From: Ornithinibacillus massiliensis
Lineage (GTDB): Bacteria; Bacillota; Bacilli; Bacillales; Amphibacillaceae
Length of the DNA: 64,000 nt
Direction: 5' to 3'
Assembly (NCBI RefSeq): GCF_018310345.1
Contig: NZ_JAGXBY010000005.1
Location: 124,001-188,000, forward strand
Below the pieces are notes generated by a model, which saw only the letters and a program-made list of their open reading frames with translations, searched no databases and had not been told where the DNA came from. A program made the translations under genes and the position numbers. Below are positions 42,489-50,875 of the stretch, in pieces; within the stretch, counting starts at the first letter, position 1; each line of letters begins with the position of its first letter.

Positions 42489-43436
42489 ATGCAAGGAAGA
42501 TTACCAATTCGTCTTCATGATCGAATTCACTTAATTGATGGGTTTGATATGGGAATACCGTCTCGAACAGGTACGTATGTATTGGATGAAGAAGAATTAA
42601 CTATTATTGAAACAGGACCAAGTCCGTCCATTAAGTATATTAAGCGTGGCTTAGAGGATTTAAGTCACACATTAAGTGAAGTGAAATACATAATTGTCAC
42701 GCATATTCATTTGGACCATGCAGGTGGTGTAGGTATACTGCTGAAATTATGTCCAAATGCGAAAGTAATTGTCCATCCGCGTGGTAAAAGGCATTTAATT
42801 GATCCAAAAAGGTTAACTAGTGGTGCTAGAGCAATTTATGGAGATAGTTTTGCCGAATTCTTTGATCCTGTTGAACCAGTCCCTGAAGAAGCAATCATAG
42901 AAAAGAGTGAAGGAGATACACTACTAATAGGACCTAATTGTACATTGCAATTTTTAGATACACCTGGTCATTCACGACACCATATTAGTATTTATGACCC
43001 TGTAAGTAATGGGTTGTTCACAGGAGATACTGCTGGGGTAAAATATGAACAGTTGGATCCATTGGGGATTGATTTCTTCTTACCTTCCACATCACCAAAT
43101 CATTTTGACCCGACAGCTATGCACGAGTCCATTGATCGCTTTATGGAAATGAATGTAGACTTTATTTACTTTGGGCATTTTGGTGCGACATTGAAAACTA
43201 CTGCAGCATTGCATCAGGTGTCAGAGTGGTTAGATATTTTTGTGGAGGAAGGCGAGAAGGTATTTAAAGAAGGTAAAGGCTATGATGTTTTATCAGGGCG
43301 ACTGTTTACACGTGTAAAAGAGCACCTTAAGGAACTTGGCGTGCCTGATGATCATCCTGTTTATATATTAATCAATCTGGATATGCAGGTTAGTGCATTA
43401 GGAATTATTGATTACTTCCAAAAGTTAAAGCAATAA
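42489..43436 (+). CDS. MBL-fold metallo-hydrolase
   Basis: 315 residues. The metal-binding motif THIHLDHAGG (His72, His74, Asp76, His77) is followed by LDTPGHSRHHISIYDPVSNGLFTGDTAG and by the later ligand FGHFG near 235. About 70 C-terminal residues form a helical tail. It belongs to the glyoxalase II-like branch; the substrate is unknown. GGGGGG lies 7 bases before the ATG. Confidence 0.9.
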   Translation: MQGRLPIRLHDRIHLIDGFDMGIPSRTGTYVLDEEELTIIETGPSPSIKYIKRGLEDLSHTLSEVKYIIVTHIHLDHAGGVGILLKLCPNAKVIVHPRGKRHLIDPKRLTSGARAIYGDSFAEFFDPVEPVPEEAIIEKSEGDTLLIGPNCTLQFLDTPGHSRHHISIYDPVSNGLFTGDTAGVKYEQLDPLGIDFFLPSTSPNHFDPTAMHESIDRFMEMNVDFIYFGHFGATLKTTAALHQVSEWLDIFVEEGEKVFKEGKGYDVLSGRLFTRVKEHLKELGVPDDHPVYILINLDMQVSALGIIDYFQKLKQ

Positions 43437-43447
43437 GAATTAAGTGT

Positions 43448-43514
43448 ATAACGCACTCCGGAAATATACGTAAGGTAAAGGAAGATTAGCTTTTGTATAT
43501 TTCCGGGGTGTTAT
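43448..43514. repeat. Palindromic repeat of the CCGGAAATATAC family, copy 2
   Basis: Left arm 43448-43469 (ATAACGCACTCCGGAAATATAC) and right arm 43495-43514, whose complement is ATAACACCCCGGAAATATAC, pair over about 20 bp with a 2-base bulge around a 25-base loop. It lies 12 bp after the MBL gene stop, between convergent genes, again without a T-run. Confidence 0.75.
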
Positions 43515-43583
43515 AGCTGTGAATGGGAAAGTTTTACATTCAGTTCTTTTTATTTGATACCTATTCCATTCCCCTATTTACTG

Positions 43584-44339
43584 TTAGATTTCAATTTCCA
43601 ACATAATTGGACAATGATCGCTACCTAGGATAGCGGAATGTGCATTAGAGTCAATCAAGTTGTCCTTCAGCCTTTCGGAGACAATAAAATAATCAATTCT
43701 CCAGCCAATATTCCTCTCGCGCACCGTTTTCATGTAGCTCCACCAAGTGTAAATACCTTCCTCATCAGGATAGAAATGGCGAAGCGTATCAATGAAACCT
43801 GCATTCAGAAAGCGTGTCATCTTTTCTCTTTCTTCATCCGTAAATCCGGAATTACCATAGTTTGTTTTGTAATTACGAATATCAATCTCTTGATGGGCAA
43901 CATTTAGGTCTCCACATAATATAACGGGTTTAATTTTATCGTGTTCCATTATATGTTGAAACAAAGCGTCCTCCCATTCTAATCGAAGACCCAATCGAGC
44001 TAAATCACGCTGTGAATTAGGGGTATAAACATTGATTAAGAAGAAATCCGCAAACTCCATCGTAATAATACGACCTTCTGGTTGTGTTTCTTCCTCACCG
44101 ATTCCGTATTTCACCGATAGAGGCTTCTGTTTCGTAAATACAGCAGTACCAGAATAGCCTTTGCGTTCTGCATAGTTCCAATATTGAAAGTAGCCATCTA
44201 GCTCTAACTCAATTTGCCCCTCTTGTAGCTTCGTTTCTTGAACACAAAAAATATCAGCATCTATTTCATTAAAGTAATCTAAAAAACCTTTGCGCACACA
44301 GGCACGCAATCCATTAACATTCCATGATACTAATCGCAT
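43584..44339 (-). CDS. exoA: Exodeoxyribonuclease III / AP endonuclease
   Basis: 251 residues, as in B. subtilis ExoA. Begins MRLVSWNVNGLRACVRKGF; catalytic residues are in VQETKLQ (Glu), CGDLNVAH (Asp/Asn), WWSYM, IGWRIDYFIVS and GSDHCPIMLEI (Asp-His pair). It cuts abasic sites and trims 3' ends in base excision repair. GAGGAG precedes the ATG at 44339, so the 28 codons upstream in frame are not included. Confidence 0.95.
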   Translation of the reverse strand: MRLVSWNVNGLRACVRKGFLDYFNEIDADIFCVQETKLQEGQIELELDGYFQYWNYAERKGYSGTAVFTKQKPLSVKYGIGEEETQPEGRIITMEFADFFLINVYTPNSQRDLARLGLRLEWEDALFQHIMEHDKIKPVILCGDLNVAHQEIDIRNYKTNYGNSGFTDEEREKMTRFLNAGFIDTLRHFYPDEEGIYTWWSYMKTVRERNIGWRIDYFIVSERLKDNLIDSNAHSAILGSDHCPIMLEIEI

Positions 44340-44507
44340 AATATCTCCTCGTAATTTCTCTGCTTTGTAAAGTGGTTGTTTTTTTAGGTCGAAACAAAGT
44401 AAGCTAGTCCTCAGTAGAAACAACCTTTTTAGTTTGTACTCATCATATCACCTTCAGCAGAAATGTTCATGAAAGGCGTCTTTGGGAAAACTATTTTTTA
44501 AATGAGG

Positions 44508-44606
44508 TTGACTCTATTGGTGTATTAATCGTATAATACACTTAATCGGTGTATTAAGCCCTTAATACATATTTTTTTGCCAAGTGTGTATTAAGGGGTT
44601 AATACA
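44508..44606 (+). promoter_or_regulatory. ytr-like operon promoter with three operator palindromes
   Basis: TTGACT (44508-44513), 18-base spacer, TATAAT (44532-44537). Three 20-bp palindromes TGTATTAA-N4-TTAATACA follow one another: 44521-44540 (one mismatch, covering spacer and -10), 44550-44569 (perfect) and 44587-44606 (perfect). Centres are 29 and 37 bp apart. They are the expected sites of the GntR/YtrA regulator encoded 40 bp downstream. Confidence 0.8.
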
Positions 44607-44646
44607 GTAAGGAAACAGTTACCAAGTAAATATAGGAGTTGTAGCT

Positions 44647-45036
44647 ATGAATATAAAGTTTAACAACCGAGATCCTGTCTATGTTCAGGTAATTCGACAT
44701 TTTAAGGAGCAAATTGCTACCGGTAATTTTGAACCTGGTCAGGAGATTCCATCTCGACGTGAACTAGCAAATCAAATGAAAATTAATCCTAATACAGCGC
44801 AAAGGGCGTATAAGGAAATGGAGGAACAAGGGTTGATATTTACGGAGAGAAATTTACCAAGTCGTATTACGAATAATGCAGATGTGATTAAAGCAGTTAG
44901 AGAGGAATTGATTCTAGAAGCAGTCCATTCATTTATTGCTTCTGTACAAACGATTAATGTCCCACTAGATGAAGTGCTTCATCTAGTGAAGGAAAATTAC
45001 GAAAAGAGATTGGAAGAACAGGAGGGAGAAGCATGA
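44647..45036 (+). CDS. ytrA: GntR family regulator of the ytr-like operon
   Basis: 129 residues. A winged helix (1-75: DPVYVQVIRHFKEQIATGNFEPGQEIPSRRELANQMKINPNTAQRAYKEMEEQGLIFTERN) and a short helical tail without ligand domain, the YtrA subfamily. In B. subtilis YtrA represses ytrABCDEF and is relieved by cell-wall-active antibiotics that bind lipid II. Gene order here (GntR, ATPase, permease, membrane protein, ATPase, FtsX-type permease) matches. It overlaps the next gene by 4 bp. Confidence 0.85.
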   Translation: MNIKFNNRDPVYVQVIRHFKEQIATGNFEPGQEIPSRRELANQMKINPNTAQRAYKEMEEQGLIFTERNLPSRITNNADVIKAVREELILEAVHSFIASVQTINVPLDEVLHLVKENYEKRLEEQEGEA

Positions 45037-45722
45037 TTGAGATAAAGGGTATAACCAAAAAGTTTGGTAGAAAACCGGTGTTAAAAGGGGTTAGCTTTGC
45101 TGCAAATAAAGGTGAAATTACGTGTTTAATCGGAATAAATGGTGTCGGAAAAACGACTATCTTAAATGCGATTATGAATCTAACACCTATTAATAGTGGT
45201 GAAATACTAATTGATGGTGAGAAGCTTCACAAAGGTAGCTTTGAAAAGGTGACCTTTATTCCAGATGCGATTACGATGCCTCCTAACATGAAAATTTCCG
45301 ATGCGATGACATTTATGGCGGATTTTTATCAGTCATGGAATCAAAAGCGAGCAGAGGATTTGCTAACTTTCTTTAAGTTGGACGCCAATGACCGCATTTC
45401 TTCTCTGTCAAAAGGGAATACAGCTAAAGTGAATATGCTACTTGGTCTTGCATTGGATGTTGATTATCTATTAATGGATGAGCCATTTTCGGGGATTGAC
45501 ATATTTAGTAGAGAACAAATTGCCAATGTATTTACTAGCCATCTAGTAGAGGACCGAGGCGTCATTATTACAACACATGAAATCAATGATATTGAACACT
45601 TAATCGACAAGGCAGTTATTTTAAATGAGGGAGTTGTCTTACGAGAGTTCAATGCGGAAGAAGTACGAGAAATAGAAGGAAAATCGATAATCGATGTAAT
45701 GAGAGAGGTGTACCAGCCATGA
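45033..45722 (+). CDS. ytrB: ABC transporter ATP-binding protein, YtrB-like
   Basis: 229 residues. Walker A GINGVGKTT (34-42), signature LSKGN (125-129), Walker B YLLMDEP (145-151), H-loop TTHEIND. It is shorter than the paralogue at 11338, lacking its C-terminal extension. Overlaps of 4 bp on both sides indicate coupled translation with ytrA and the permease. Confidence 0.88.
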   Translation: MIEIKGITKKFGRKPVLKGVSFAANKGEITCLIGINGVGKTTILNAIMNLTPINSGEILIDGEKLHKGSFEKVTFIPDAITMPPNMKISDAMTFMADFYQSWNQKRAEDLLTFFKLDANDRISSLSKGNTAKVNMLLGLALDVDYLLMDEPFSGIDIFSREQIANVFTSHLVEDRGVIITTHEINDIEHLIDKAVILNEGVVLREFNAEEVREIEGKSIIDVMREVYQP

Positions 45723-46549
45723 TGCGCTATTTAAAATTGACTAACTTTGAACTAAATCGCTTCTTCAAAATATATGTAGTGTTAATTGGAATTACGCTCA
45801 TTATGCAGCTAATAGGCGTAGTATTTATCTCGAATAATTATATAGGAGATATAGAAGAACTTATTTCAGCAGGTAATACAATAGAGCAGGCAATAAAGGA
45901 TTGGGGGATTTTCTCTTTTAGTGCAATCTCAAGGTCATTATGGTTTACAGCACCTATCTCATTATGTGTTGTTACCTTGCTAATCTATGTGTTTTTCATA
46001 TGGTATCGGGATTGGTTCGGAAAAAACACATTTGCCTACCGATTACTAATGTTACCGACAGCTAGAATTAATGTATTTTTTGCAAAGGCATCTGCCATCT
46101 TTTTAATGGTACTTGGGCTCGTTGCTATTCAGCTTATTTTCATCATGATAGAAAATGAAGTGATGAAGCTAATTGTCCCAAGTCAGTTGAGAGAAGATCT
46201 CACATTAAATGAAATACTATACAGCTTTGATTCTTTACGAGTATTATATCCCACTTCGTTTATCCAGTTCTTCATTCATTATGGAATTGGAATGATGACG
46301 GTATTGGTTGCATTTACAGGTGTGCTATTTGAAAGGTGTTTTCGTTGGAAGGGAATTATATTAGGTGTGGTTTTTGCGGTTCTTTCATTCTTCGTATTTA
46401 TATCTCCATTATTGATTCAGGAGTTTTTAGTGGAGGAATTCTTCTATCCAACTGAAATATTCATTCTAATGGTAGTAGCAGCTCTAATTGTAACAAGCGG
46501 TGCCATTTGGATGAGTCATTACTTGTTAAATAAGAAGATAAGGTTGTGA
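45719..46549 (+). CDS. ABC permease of the ytr-like operon
   Basis: 276 residues with about six membrane segments. A long second loop (about 40-60: SNNYIGDIEELISAGNTIEQAIKDWG) and another near 150-170 are probably exposed. It occupies the place of B. subtilis ytrC/ytrD, which encode the membrane part paired with YtrB. The stop is 4 bp before the next start. Confidence 0.8.
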   Translation: MMRYLKLTNFELNRFFKIYVVLIGITLIMQLIGVVFISNNYIGDIEELISAGNTIEQAIKDWGIFSFSAISRSLWFTAPISLCVVTLLIYVFFIWYRDWFGKNTFAYRLLMLPTARINVFFAKASAIFLMVLGLVAIQLIFIMIENEVMKLIVPSQLREDLTLNEILYSFDSLRVLYPTSFIQFFIHYGIGMMTVLVAFTGVLFERCFRWKGIILGVVFAVLSFFVFISPLLIQEFLVEEFFYPTEIFILMVVAALIVTSGAIWMSHYLLNKKIRL

Positions 46550-46553
46550 CGAA

Positions 46554-47828
46554 ATGATATTGAAACGATTTTGGAAGCTTATAGCGCTAAGTCTCGTGAT
46601 TATTACAGTACTTGTAACGTACTTTATTTATACATCATTAGTGGTTGCCAAACAATTTCCTGAATTAACACTGAAGACAATTGACGGGGATAAATCGGTC
46701 ATGAACGACGTCTTACTAGTAGGGGAATATGATGGGAAAAGTAATTATAGTGCCGTCACGGTCAGTACAGAAGGGTCTGTTTATCGAGGACAAATGTCCT
46801 TCTTTGAGAATTTAGAATCCCCTTTTGCCATAAATAATGCGACTAAGTTAAAGGAAAAGTATCGTAACTTTATGAGAGGGAAATGGATTTATACAGGAAA
46901 TTTCTTTGAAAATGACGAATTTGTCGCTTATGTCGCGGTTAAGTCAACATCATCGAGATTACACTACGAGGATGCTGAGAACTATTTTTACGTAGATGTT
47001 TTAAACAAGGAGACCAATAAGTCTAATTCATTTGAAATAAAGATACCGGGTCAAGGGCATTATTACGATATCGTAGTGTCAGATGTTCAATTAGTTAATG
47101 GAGAATTAAAAGTATTAACAGAGTCTAATCATTATGGGAATAATGGTCGTTATGTTCGTGAGTTAATGGTATACACGATTGATATTTCCTCTCATAAGAT
47201 TAGTGCAGATGATACCCTGCTAGTAAGTGAGAGCATTGAAGATGCTAATAACTGGGAGGATATTATGTTCTTAAATGATTCAGAAGATATTTCAGAGCAG
47301 AAATTCTACTTCTTGCAAAAGGATCAGAACCGACGAGAAGTAGAGGATACTGAACTGGAAACGGAGATAGTAGATAATGAACCAACTGAAATCAGCGTGG
47401 TTAATAGGTCCTTCTATTTATATGATTTGGAAAGCAAAGAACTCCAAGAAGTTACCTTCGATAAAGAGATAGCGAACGAATTATTAGATGCGCGTACGTG
47501 GGGATTTGTACAGGATAGACAAGTGTATCTGGTCTATGAGTTAGAAAATACAGTTACCATACTAGAGATCAATGAAAAGGATCTATCTGTACAATCCAAA
47601 GCAAAGTTTAACCTAGACGATTCAGTATTTCAGGGTTTGTCGAATCTTACAATAGTAAACGATAAAATGTATGCGATAGGTTATAAGGATGATGTTAACT
47701 CTGTCAAAGTATTCGTTGGTGCAATTCACAATGGAGAGGTACTGTTTGAAGGGGAAATAGTTATGGAAAACCCAGATGAAGAAAACGGAGAACACGAATT
47801 GCGGTTCTATCGATTAATAATGAATTAA
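46554..47828 (+). CDS. Membrane-anchored extracytoplasmic protein in the ytr-like operon
   Basis: 424 residues. One N-terminal membrane helix (about 8-30) anchors a large extracytoplasmic part with repeated strand-turn units (VLLVGEYDGKSNYSAVTVSTEGSV, FVAYVAVKSTSSRLHYEDAENYFYVDVLN, YDIVVSDVQLVNGELKVLTESNHYG, VYLVYELENTVTILEINEKDLSVQSKAKF), suggestive of a beta-propeller. A charged insert (about 255-285) interrupts it. I do not recognise the family. Its position between the YtrB/permease and YtrE/YtrF pairs suggests a substrate-binding or scaffold subunit. Confidence 0.75.
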   Translation: MILKRFWKLIALSLVIITVLVTYFIYTSLVVAKQFPELTLKTIDGDKSVMNDVLLVGEYDGKSNYSAVTVSTEGSVYRGQMSFFENLESPFAINNATKLKEKYRNFMRGKWIYTGNFFENDEFVAYVAVKSTSSRLHYEDAENYFYVDVLNKETNKSNSFEIKIPGQGHYYDIVVSDVQLVNGELKVLTESNHYGNNGRYVRELMVYTIDISSHKISADDTLLVSESIEDANNWEDIMFLNDSEDISEQKFYFLQKDQNRREVEDTELETEIVDNEPTEISVVNRSFYLYDLESKELQEVTFDKEIANELLDARTWGFVQDRQVYLVYELENTVTILEINEKDLSVQSKAKFNLDDSVFQGLSNLTIVNDKMYAIGYKDDVNSVKVFVGAIHNGEVLFEGEIVMENPDEENGEHELRFYRLIMN

Positions 47829-47844
47829 ACATGGAGGAAATATT

Positions 47845-48537
47845 GTGATAAAAGTAGACAAGCTAAGCCACCAATTTGAATTGGGGAAAAAAGGAAAGAA
47901 AACGATTGTACCAGTATTAAAGAATATTTCAATGGAAGTACACAAAGGGGAAATTGTTTCCGTTGTTGGGAAGAGTGGTTCGGGAAAGTCCACGCTACTA
48001 AATCTAATTAGTGGATTTATTCGTGCTAAAGAAGGAGAGATTTGGATTGATGGGAATCTAGTATCTGATTATTCAGAGGCAAAGTTTGCCGATTTTCGTC
48101 TTGAAAATATAGGCTTTATTTTTCAAAGCTTTCAATTGATACCTAGTATGACCGCGTATCAAAATATTGAACTTCCGCTGATTTTAAGAGGGGAAAATGA
48201 ACCGAATAGAAAAATAATGGTTAACCAATTATTAGAGAGAGTCGGTTTAATAGAGTATAAGGACCATTACCCTAGCGAATTGTCAGGGGGTCAACAACAA
48301 CGAGTTAGTATAGCAAGGGCATTAGTGCTGGAACCAGCACTAATCCTTGCTGATGAGCCAACAGGAAGTCTAGATAGTGAAACAGAAGCGGAAATACTAG
48401 ACATTATTCAAAATCTTAATCAAGAATTGGGTATTACGTTCCTTATTATTACGCATGATGAAGAGGTTGCTCGTATCGGCCACCGTTCTATTACGATTAA
48501 AGATGGTAGTTTAATGGAAGGGGTGGAAACGATATGA
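47845..48537 (+). CDS. ytrE: ABC transporter ATP-binding protein, YtrE/LolD-like
   Basis: 230 residues. Walker A GKSGSGKST (42-50), signature LSGGQQQR (147-154), Walker B ALILADEP (165-172) and H-loop ITHDEE. It is of the MacB/LolD type that works with FtsX-like permeases in mechanotransmission rather than classic transport. It overlaps the permease gene by 4 bp. Confidence 0.9.
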   Translation: MIKVDKLSHQFELGKKGKKTIVPVLKNISMEVHKGEIVSVVGKSGSGKSTLLNLISGFIRAKEGEIWIDGNLVSDYSEAKFADFRLENIGFIFQSFQLIPSMTAYQNIELPLILRGENEPNRKIMVNQLLERVGLIEYKDHYPSELSGGQQQRVSIARALVLEPALILADEPTGSLDSETEAEILDIIQNLNQELGITFLIITHDEEVARIGHRSITIKDGSLMEGVETI

Positions 48538-49865
48538 GATTAAAGGACAAGTTTCGCTTTATAAGACAAAACATTAAAAAGAATAAAGCCCGTACTTATA
48601 TGACTATTTTAGCAACGGCGATGGGATGTGCGTTCTTAATCGTATTAGCTTCTATTGGATATGGGCTACAGCAAAGTGTTGTAAAAGATACACTGGAGGA
48701 TCAAACTGTAACAAAAATTGATATTTACGGTAAAGAAGTAGATGGTAATTATCAATCTCTTACAATGGAAGATGTACAGTCCTTGGAAAAATTAGATAAT
48801 GTTAGATCTGTAACAAGAAAAACGCAATTAAGACAATATCCAACTTATTCCCTTGATGACTATGAAATAAGTGCAAATGCAGTGTCGACTCACTTCCCTT
48901 CTGAGTTAGCTGCTGGATTGGAGTTAGATGAAGGAAGATTACCTGAAAAAGCAAATGAAGTAGTAGTCGGGTATCATTTTGCGAATAACTTACATTTAGA
49001 AACAGAAGAAAATCCATACGATGAAGATACGGGAGAAATAAAAGAGGAATTACGTTATTCTGGTAGTATTATTGGAAAGACCATTACGATGTCCGTTCAA
49101 AAAAGTGCCGAAGAAGACAAAGCGGAGGAGATTCCATTAACGATTGTAGGTATCCTAAAGGAGCCTGGAAGAGAGTGGTTGACAAATACCGATGTATTTA
49201 TCTCTCAAGAAGTATTCCAACAGGTGGAAGCTTATACGGGAACGCCAGGTGGAGAGCTAGGCGTGGATTCTGAGATATTAGAGACTACTTCTCTTACTTC
49301 TTATGATGAAGTAAACGTCTATGCGGATAACCTTGAAGCGGTACAAGGAATCGTGGATACGCTTAATGAAGAGAATTATGCATCGTACTCGGTTGTTAGT
49401 GAAATGAATCAAATTAATACCCTGTTCACCATTGCAAAAGCAGGATTAATTCTTGTTGGGACAATTGCCTTAGTTATTGCTTCGATTGGAATTTATAATA
49501 CGATGACGATGGCTGTTACCGAAAGAGCTCCGGACATTGGAATTATGAAGGCTATTGGTGCCAATCCAAAGACAATTAAACAAATCTTCTTGTTGGAAAG
49601 TAGTTATATCGGTATCATCGGTGCATTCATTGGGACAATCGTAGCATATGTTATTAGTATAGTCGTGAATATTGCATTACCGATGATTTTGGAAATGGCA
49701 TTTTCGCAAGAGATGCCTGAGGGATTACAATTCTCTGCTATCCCGTGGAGTCTAGTTGTTATTGCGGTTACCATTTGTTTAGTCGTTACAATCCTGTCAG
49801 GAACAGGACCAGCAAAACGTGCTACTCAAATTGACGTACTACGAGCAATGCGTAGGGAAGTATAG
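48534..49865 (+). CDS. ytrF: FtsX-domain ABC permease, YtrF/MacB-like
   Basis: 443 residues. One N-terminal membrane helix (about 20-42), a large extracellular domain (45-295, SLTMEDVQSLEKLDN and VVVGYHFANNLHLETEENP type MacB periplasmic-core features) and three C-terminal helices with the FtsX signature MTMAVTERAPDIGIMKAIGANPKTIKQIFLLES. With YtrE it should form a type VII ABC complex acting on the cell wall side. Last gene of the operon, followed by a terminator. Confidence 0.9.
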   Translation: MRLKDKFRFIRQNIKKNKARTYMTILATAMGCAFLIVLASIGYGLQQSVVKDTLEDQTVTKIDIYGKEVDGNYQSLTMEDVQSLEKLDNVRSVTRKTQLRQYPTYSLDDYEISANAVSTHFPSELAAGLELDEGRLPEKANEVVVGYHFANNLHLETEENPYDEDTGEIKEELRYSGSIIGKTITMSVQKSAEEDKAEEIPLTIVGILKEPGREWLTNTDVFISQEVFQQVEAYTGTPGGELGVDSEILETTSLTSYDEVNVYADNLEAVQGIVDTLNEENYASYSVVSEMNQINTLFTIAKAGLILVGTIALVIASIGIYNTMTMAVTERAPDIGIMKAIGANPKTIKQIFLLESSYIGIIGAFIGTIVAYVISIVVNIALPMILEMAFSQEMPEGLQFSAIPWSLVVIAVTICLVVTILSGTGPAKRATQIDVLRAMRREV

Positions 49866-49872
49866 TAATGAT

Positions 49873-49908
49873 AAGGATATGGTTAGAAGGAACTCTAACC
49901 ATATCCTT
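49873..49908 (+). terminator. Terminator of the ytr-like operon
   Basis: AAGGATATGGTTAG (49873-49886) pairs perfectly with CTAACCATATCCTT (49895-49908), 8-base loop. Confidence 0.85.
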
Positions 49909-49919
49909 TAGTAAAAGAT

Positions 49920-49952
49920 TGCCTCGAGTCTACTAAGCCTAGTCTCGAGGCA
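49920..49952. terminator. Second hairpin, terminator of the CotZ gene
   Basis: TGCCTCGAG (49920-49928) with CTCGAGGCA (49944-49952), plus inner ACT/AGT pairing; T-rich on the plus side, weaker on the minus side. Confidence 0.7.
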
Positions 49953-49958
49953 TATTTT

Positions 49959-50483
49959 CTAACAGCTTTTCGAAGCAGGAGCTACAATTGGTGTAACTGG
50001 GTTTAGACATTGAATTCCAGTAAAGTTATTCAAGTCCACGGTTATACAAATACCAGTCTCAACGAATTCACCAGTAGCGTTATTTGGGATGAAGTGGCAC
50101 AAATCTTTTTTGGAATGACCTAATAAATTCCCGCTACCTTGTGTATCGAATTCTAATAATTCTAATTCAACACAGCAACCTTTTTTAAATTTCTTTGCCT
50201 TAAACACTGGAGTTTCCACACAGTCAAATCCAGAGTTGTTTTGAGCAATCCCTGTTGCAAAGAACAAATCACAATCCCCTTTACAATATAACAAAAACGG
50301 AATTGTCGTTGGCCCATTAGCAGGAACCGTAGTTGGCGAAAGTAATTGTTCGATTGCATTCTCGCACCCTGTAGTACAGCAATCATCTTGAGCTGCGGCT
50401 ACTTCGTTTTGAGCTAGAACAATTTTACGAACCACGTCACAGACACATTCACTTGAGTGTTTTCCATGTGAACAACAACTCAT
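49959..50483 (-). CDS. cotZ: Spore coat/exosporium protein, CotY/CotZ family
   Basis: 174 residues, very rich in Cys (about 15). The N-terminal MSCCSHGKHSSECVCDVVRKIVLAQNEVA, the pair DDCCTTGCENAIEQLL, and the body FLLYCKGDCDLFFATGIAQNN, TPVFKAKKFKKGCCVELELLEF and FIPNNATGEFVETGICITVDLNNFTGIQCL are those of CotY/CotZ, which self-assemble by disulfides into the spore crust. The ATG at 50483 has GGAG 9 bases ahead. A sigma-K-type promoter precedes it. Confidence 0.9.
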   Translation of the reverse strand: MSCCSHGKHSSECVCDVVRKIVLAQNEVAAAQDDCCTTGCENAIEQLLSPTTVPANGPTTIPFLLYCKGDCDLFFATGIAQNNSGFDCVETPVFKAKKFKKGCCVELELLEFDTQGSGNLLGHSKKDLCHFIPNNATGEFVETGICITVDLNNFTGIQCLNPVTPIVAPASKSC

Positions 50484-50523
50484 GCTATGATCTCTCCTTT
50501 TCATATGAATTTTTTATACACTA

Positions 50524-50551
50524 TAATCTATGTTAATTCAGATATCATGGT
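50524..50551 (-). promoter_or_regulatory. Candidate sigma-K promoter of cotZ
   Basis: Minus strand AC (50551-50550), 17-base spacer, CATAGATTA (50532-50524), matching AC-N17-CATANNNTA, the mother-cell late sporulation consensus. It would start transcription about 35 bases before the cotZ ATG. Confidence 0.6.
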
Positions 50552-50720
50552 TGTTTACTAGTCTATTTCTATTAAAAATGATTCAGATATCCTGACAAAA
50601 GGAAGAATATGTGTTGCTTCATTATGTCAAAAGCCAACACCGACAAAGGATTAGCGGAGTATGTATAAATTAACTCTACACATGGTAGCTAATAGATTTT
50701 AGCCCTACCCATGAAAAAAG

Positions 50721-50751
50721 GAACCAGTTTACCTAGCTGGTTCTTTATTTT
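50721..50751 (+). terminator. Terminator without an upstream gene
   Basis: GAACCAG (50721-50727) with CTGGTTC (50737-50743), 9-base loop, T-rich tail. The 392-bp gap 50484-50875 separates divergent genes; besides the sigma-K promoter it contains two copies of ATTCAGATATC (around 50536 and 50581) and a 19-codon frame (MCCFIMSKANTDKGLAEYV, near 50610) with a weak AAGGAAG. I cannot tell whether these are remnants of one gene. Confidence 0.6.
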
Positions 50752-50875
50752 TGGTAATAGATTACATAGACATAACAACTTTTAAATTAACTTTACAATT
50801 CATTGATTTTCCCATCTATGTTAATAATTTCTTTTAAAATAGAGAAAGTGAACAAGCAATAAGTGAGGGAAGATT

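Noticed and set aside
42242..42520. 92-codon frame upstream of the MBL gene
   Set aside because: No ribosome site; it overlaps the CotF-like start and the MBL start in another frame, and the translation has no protein-like pattern.
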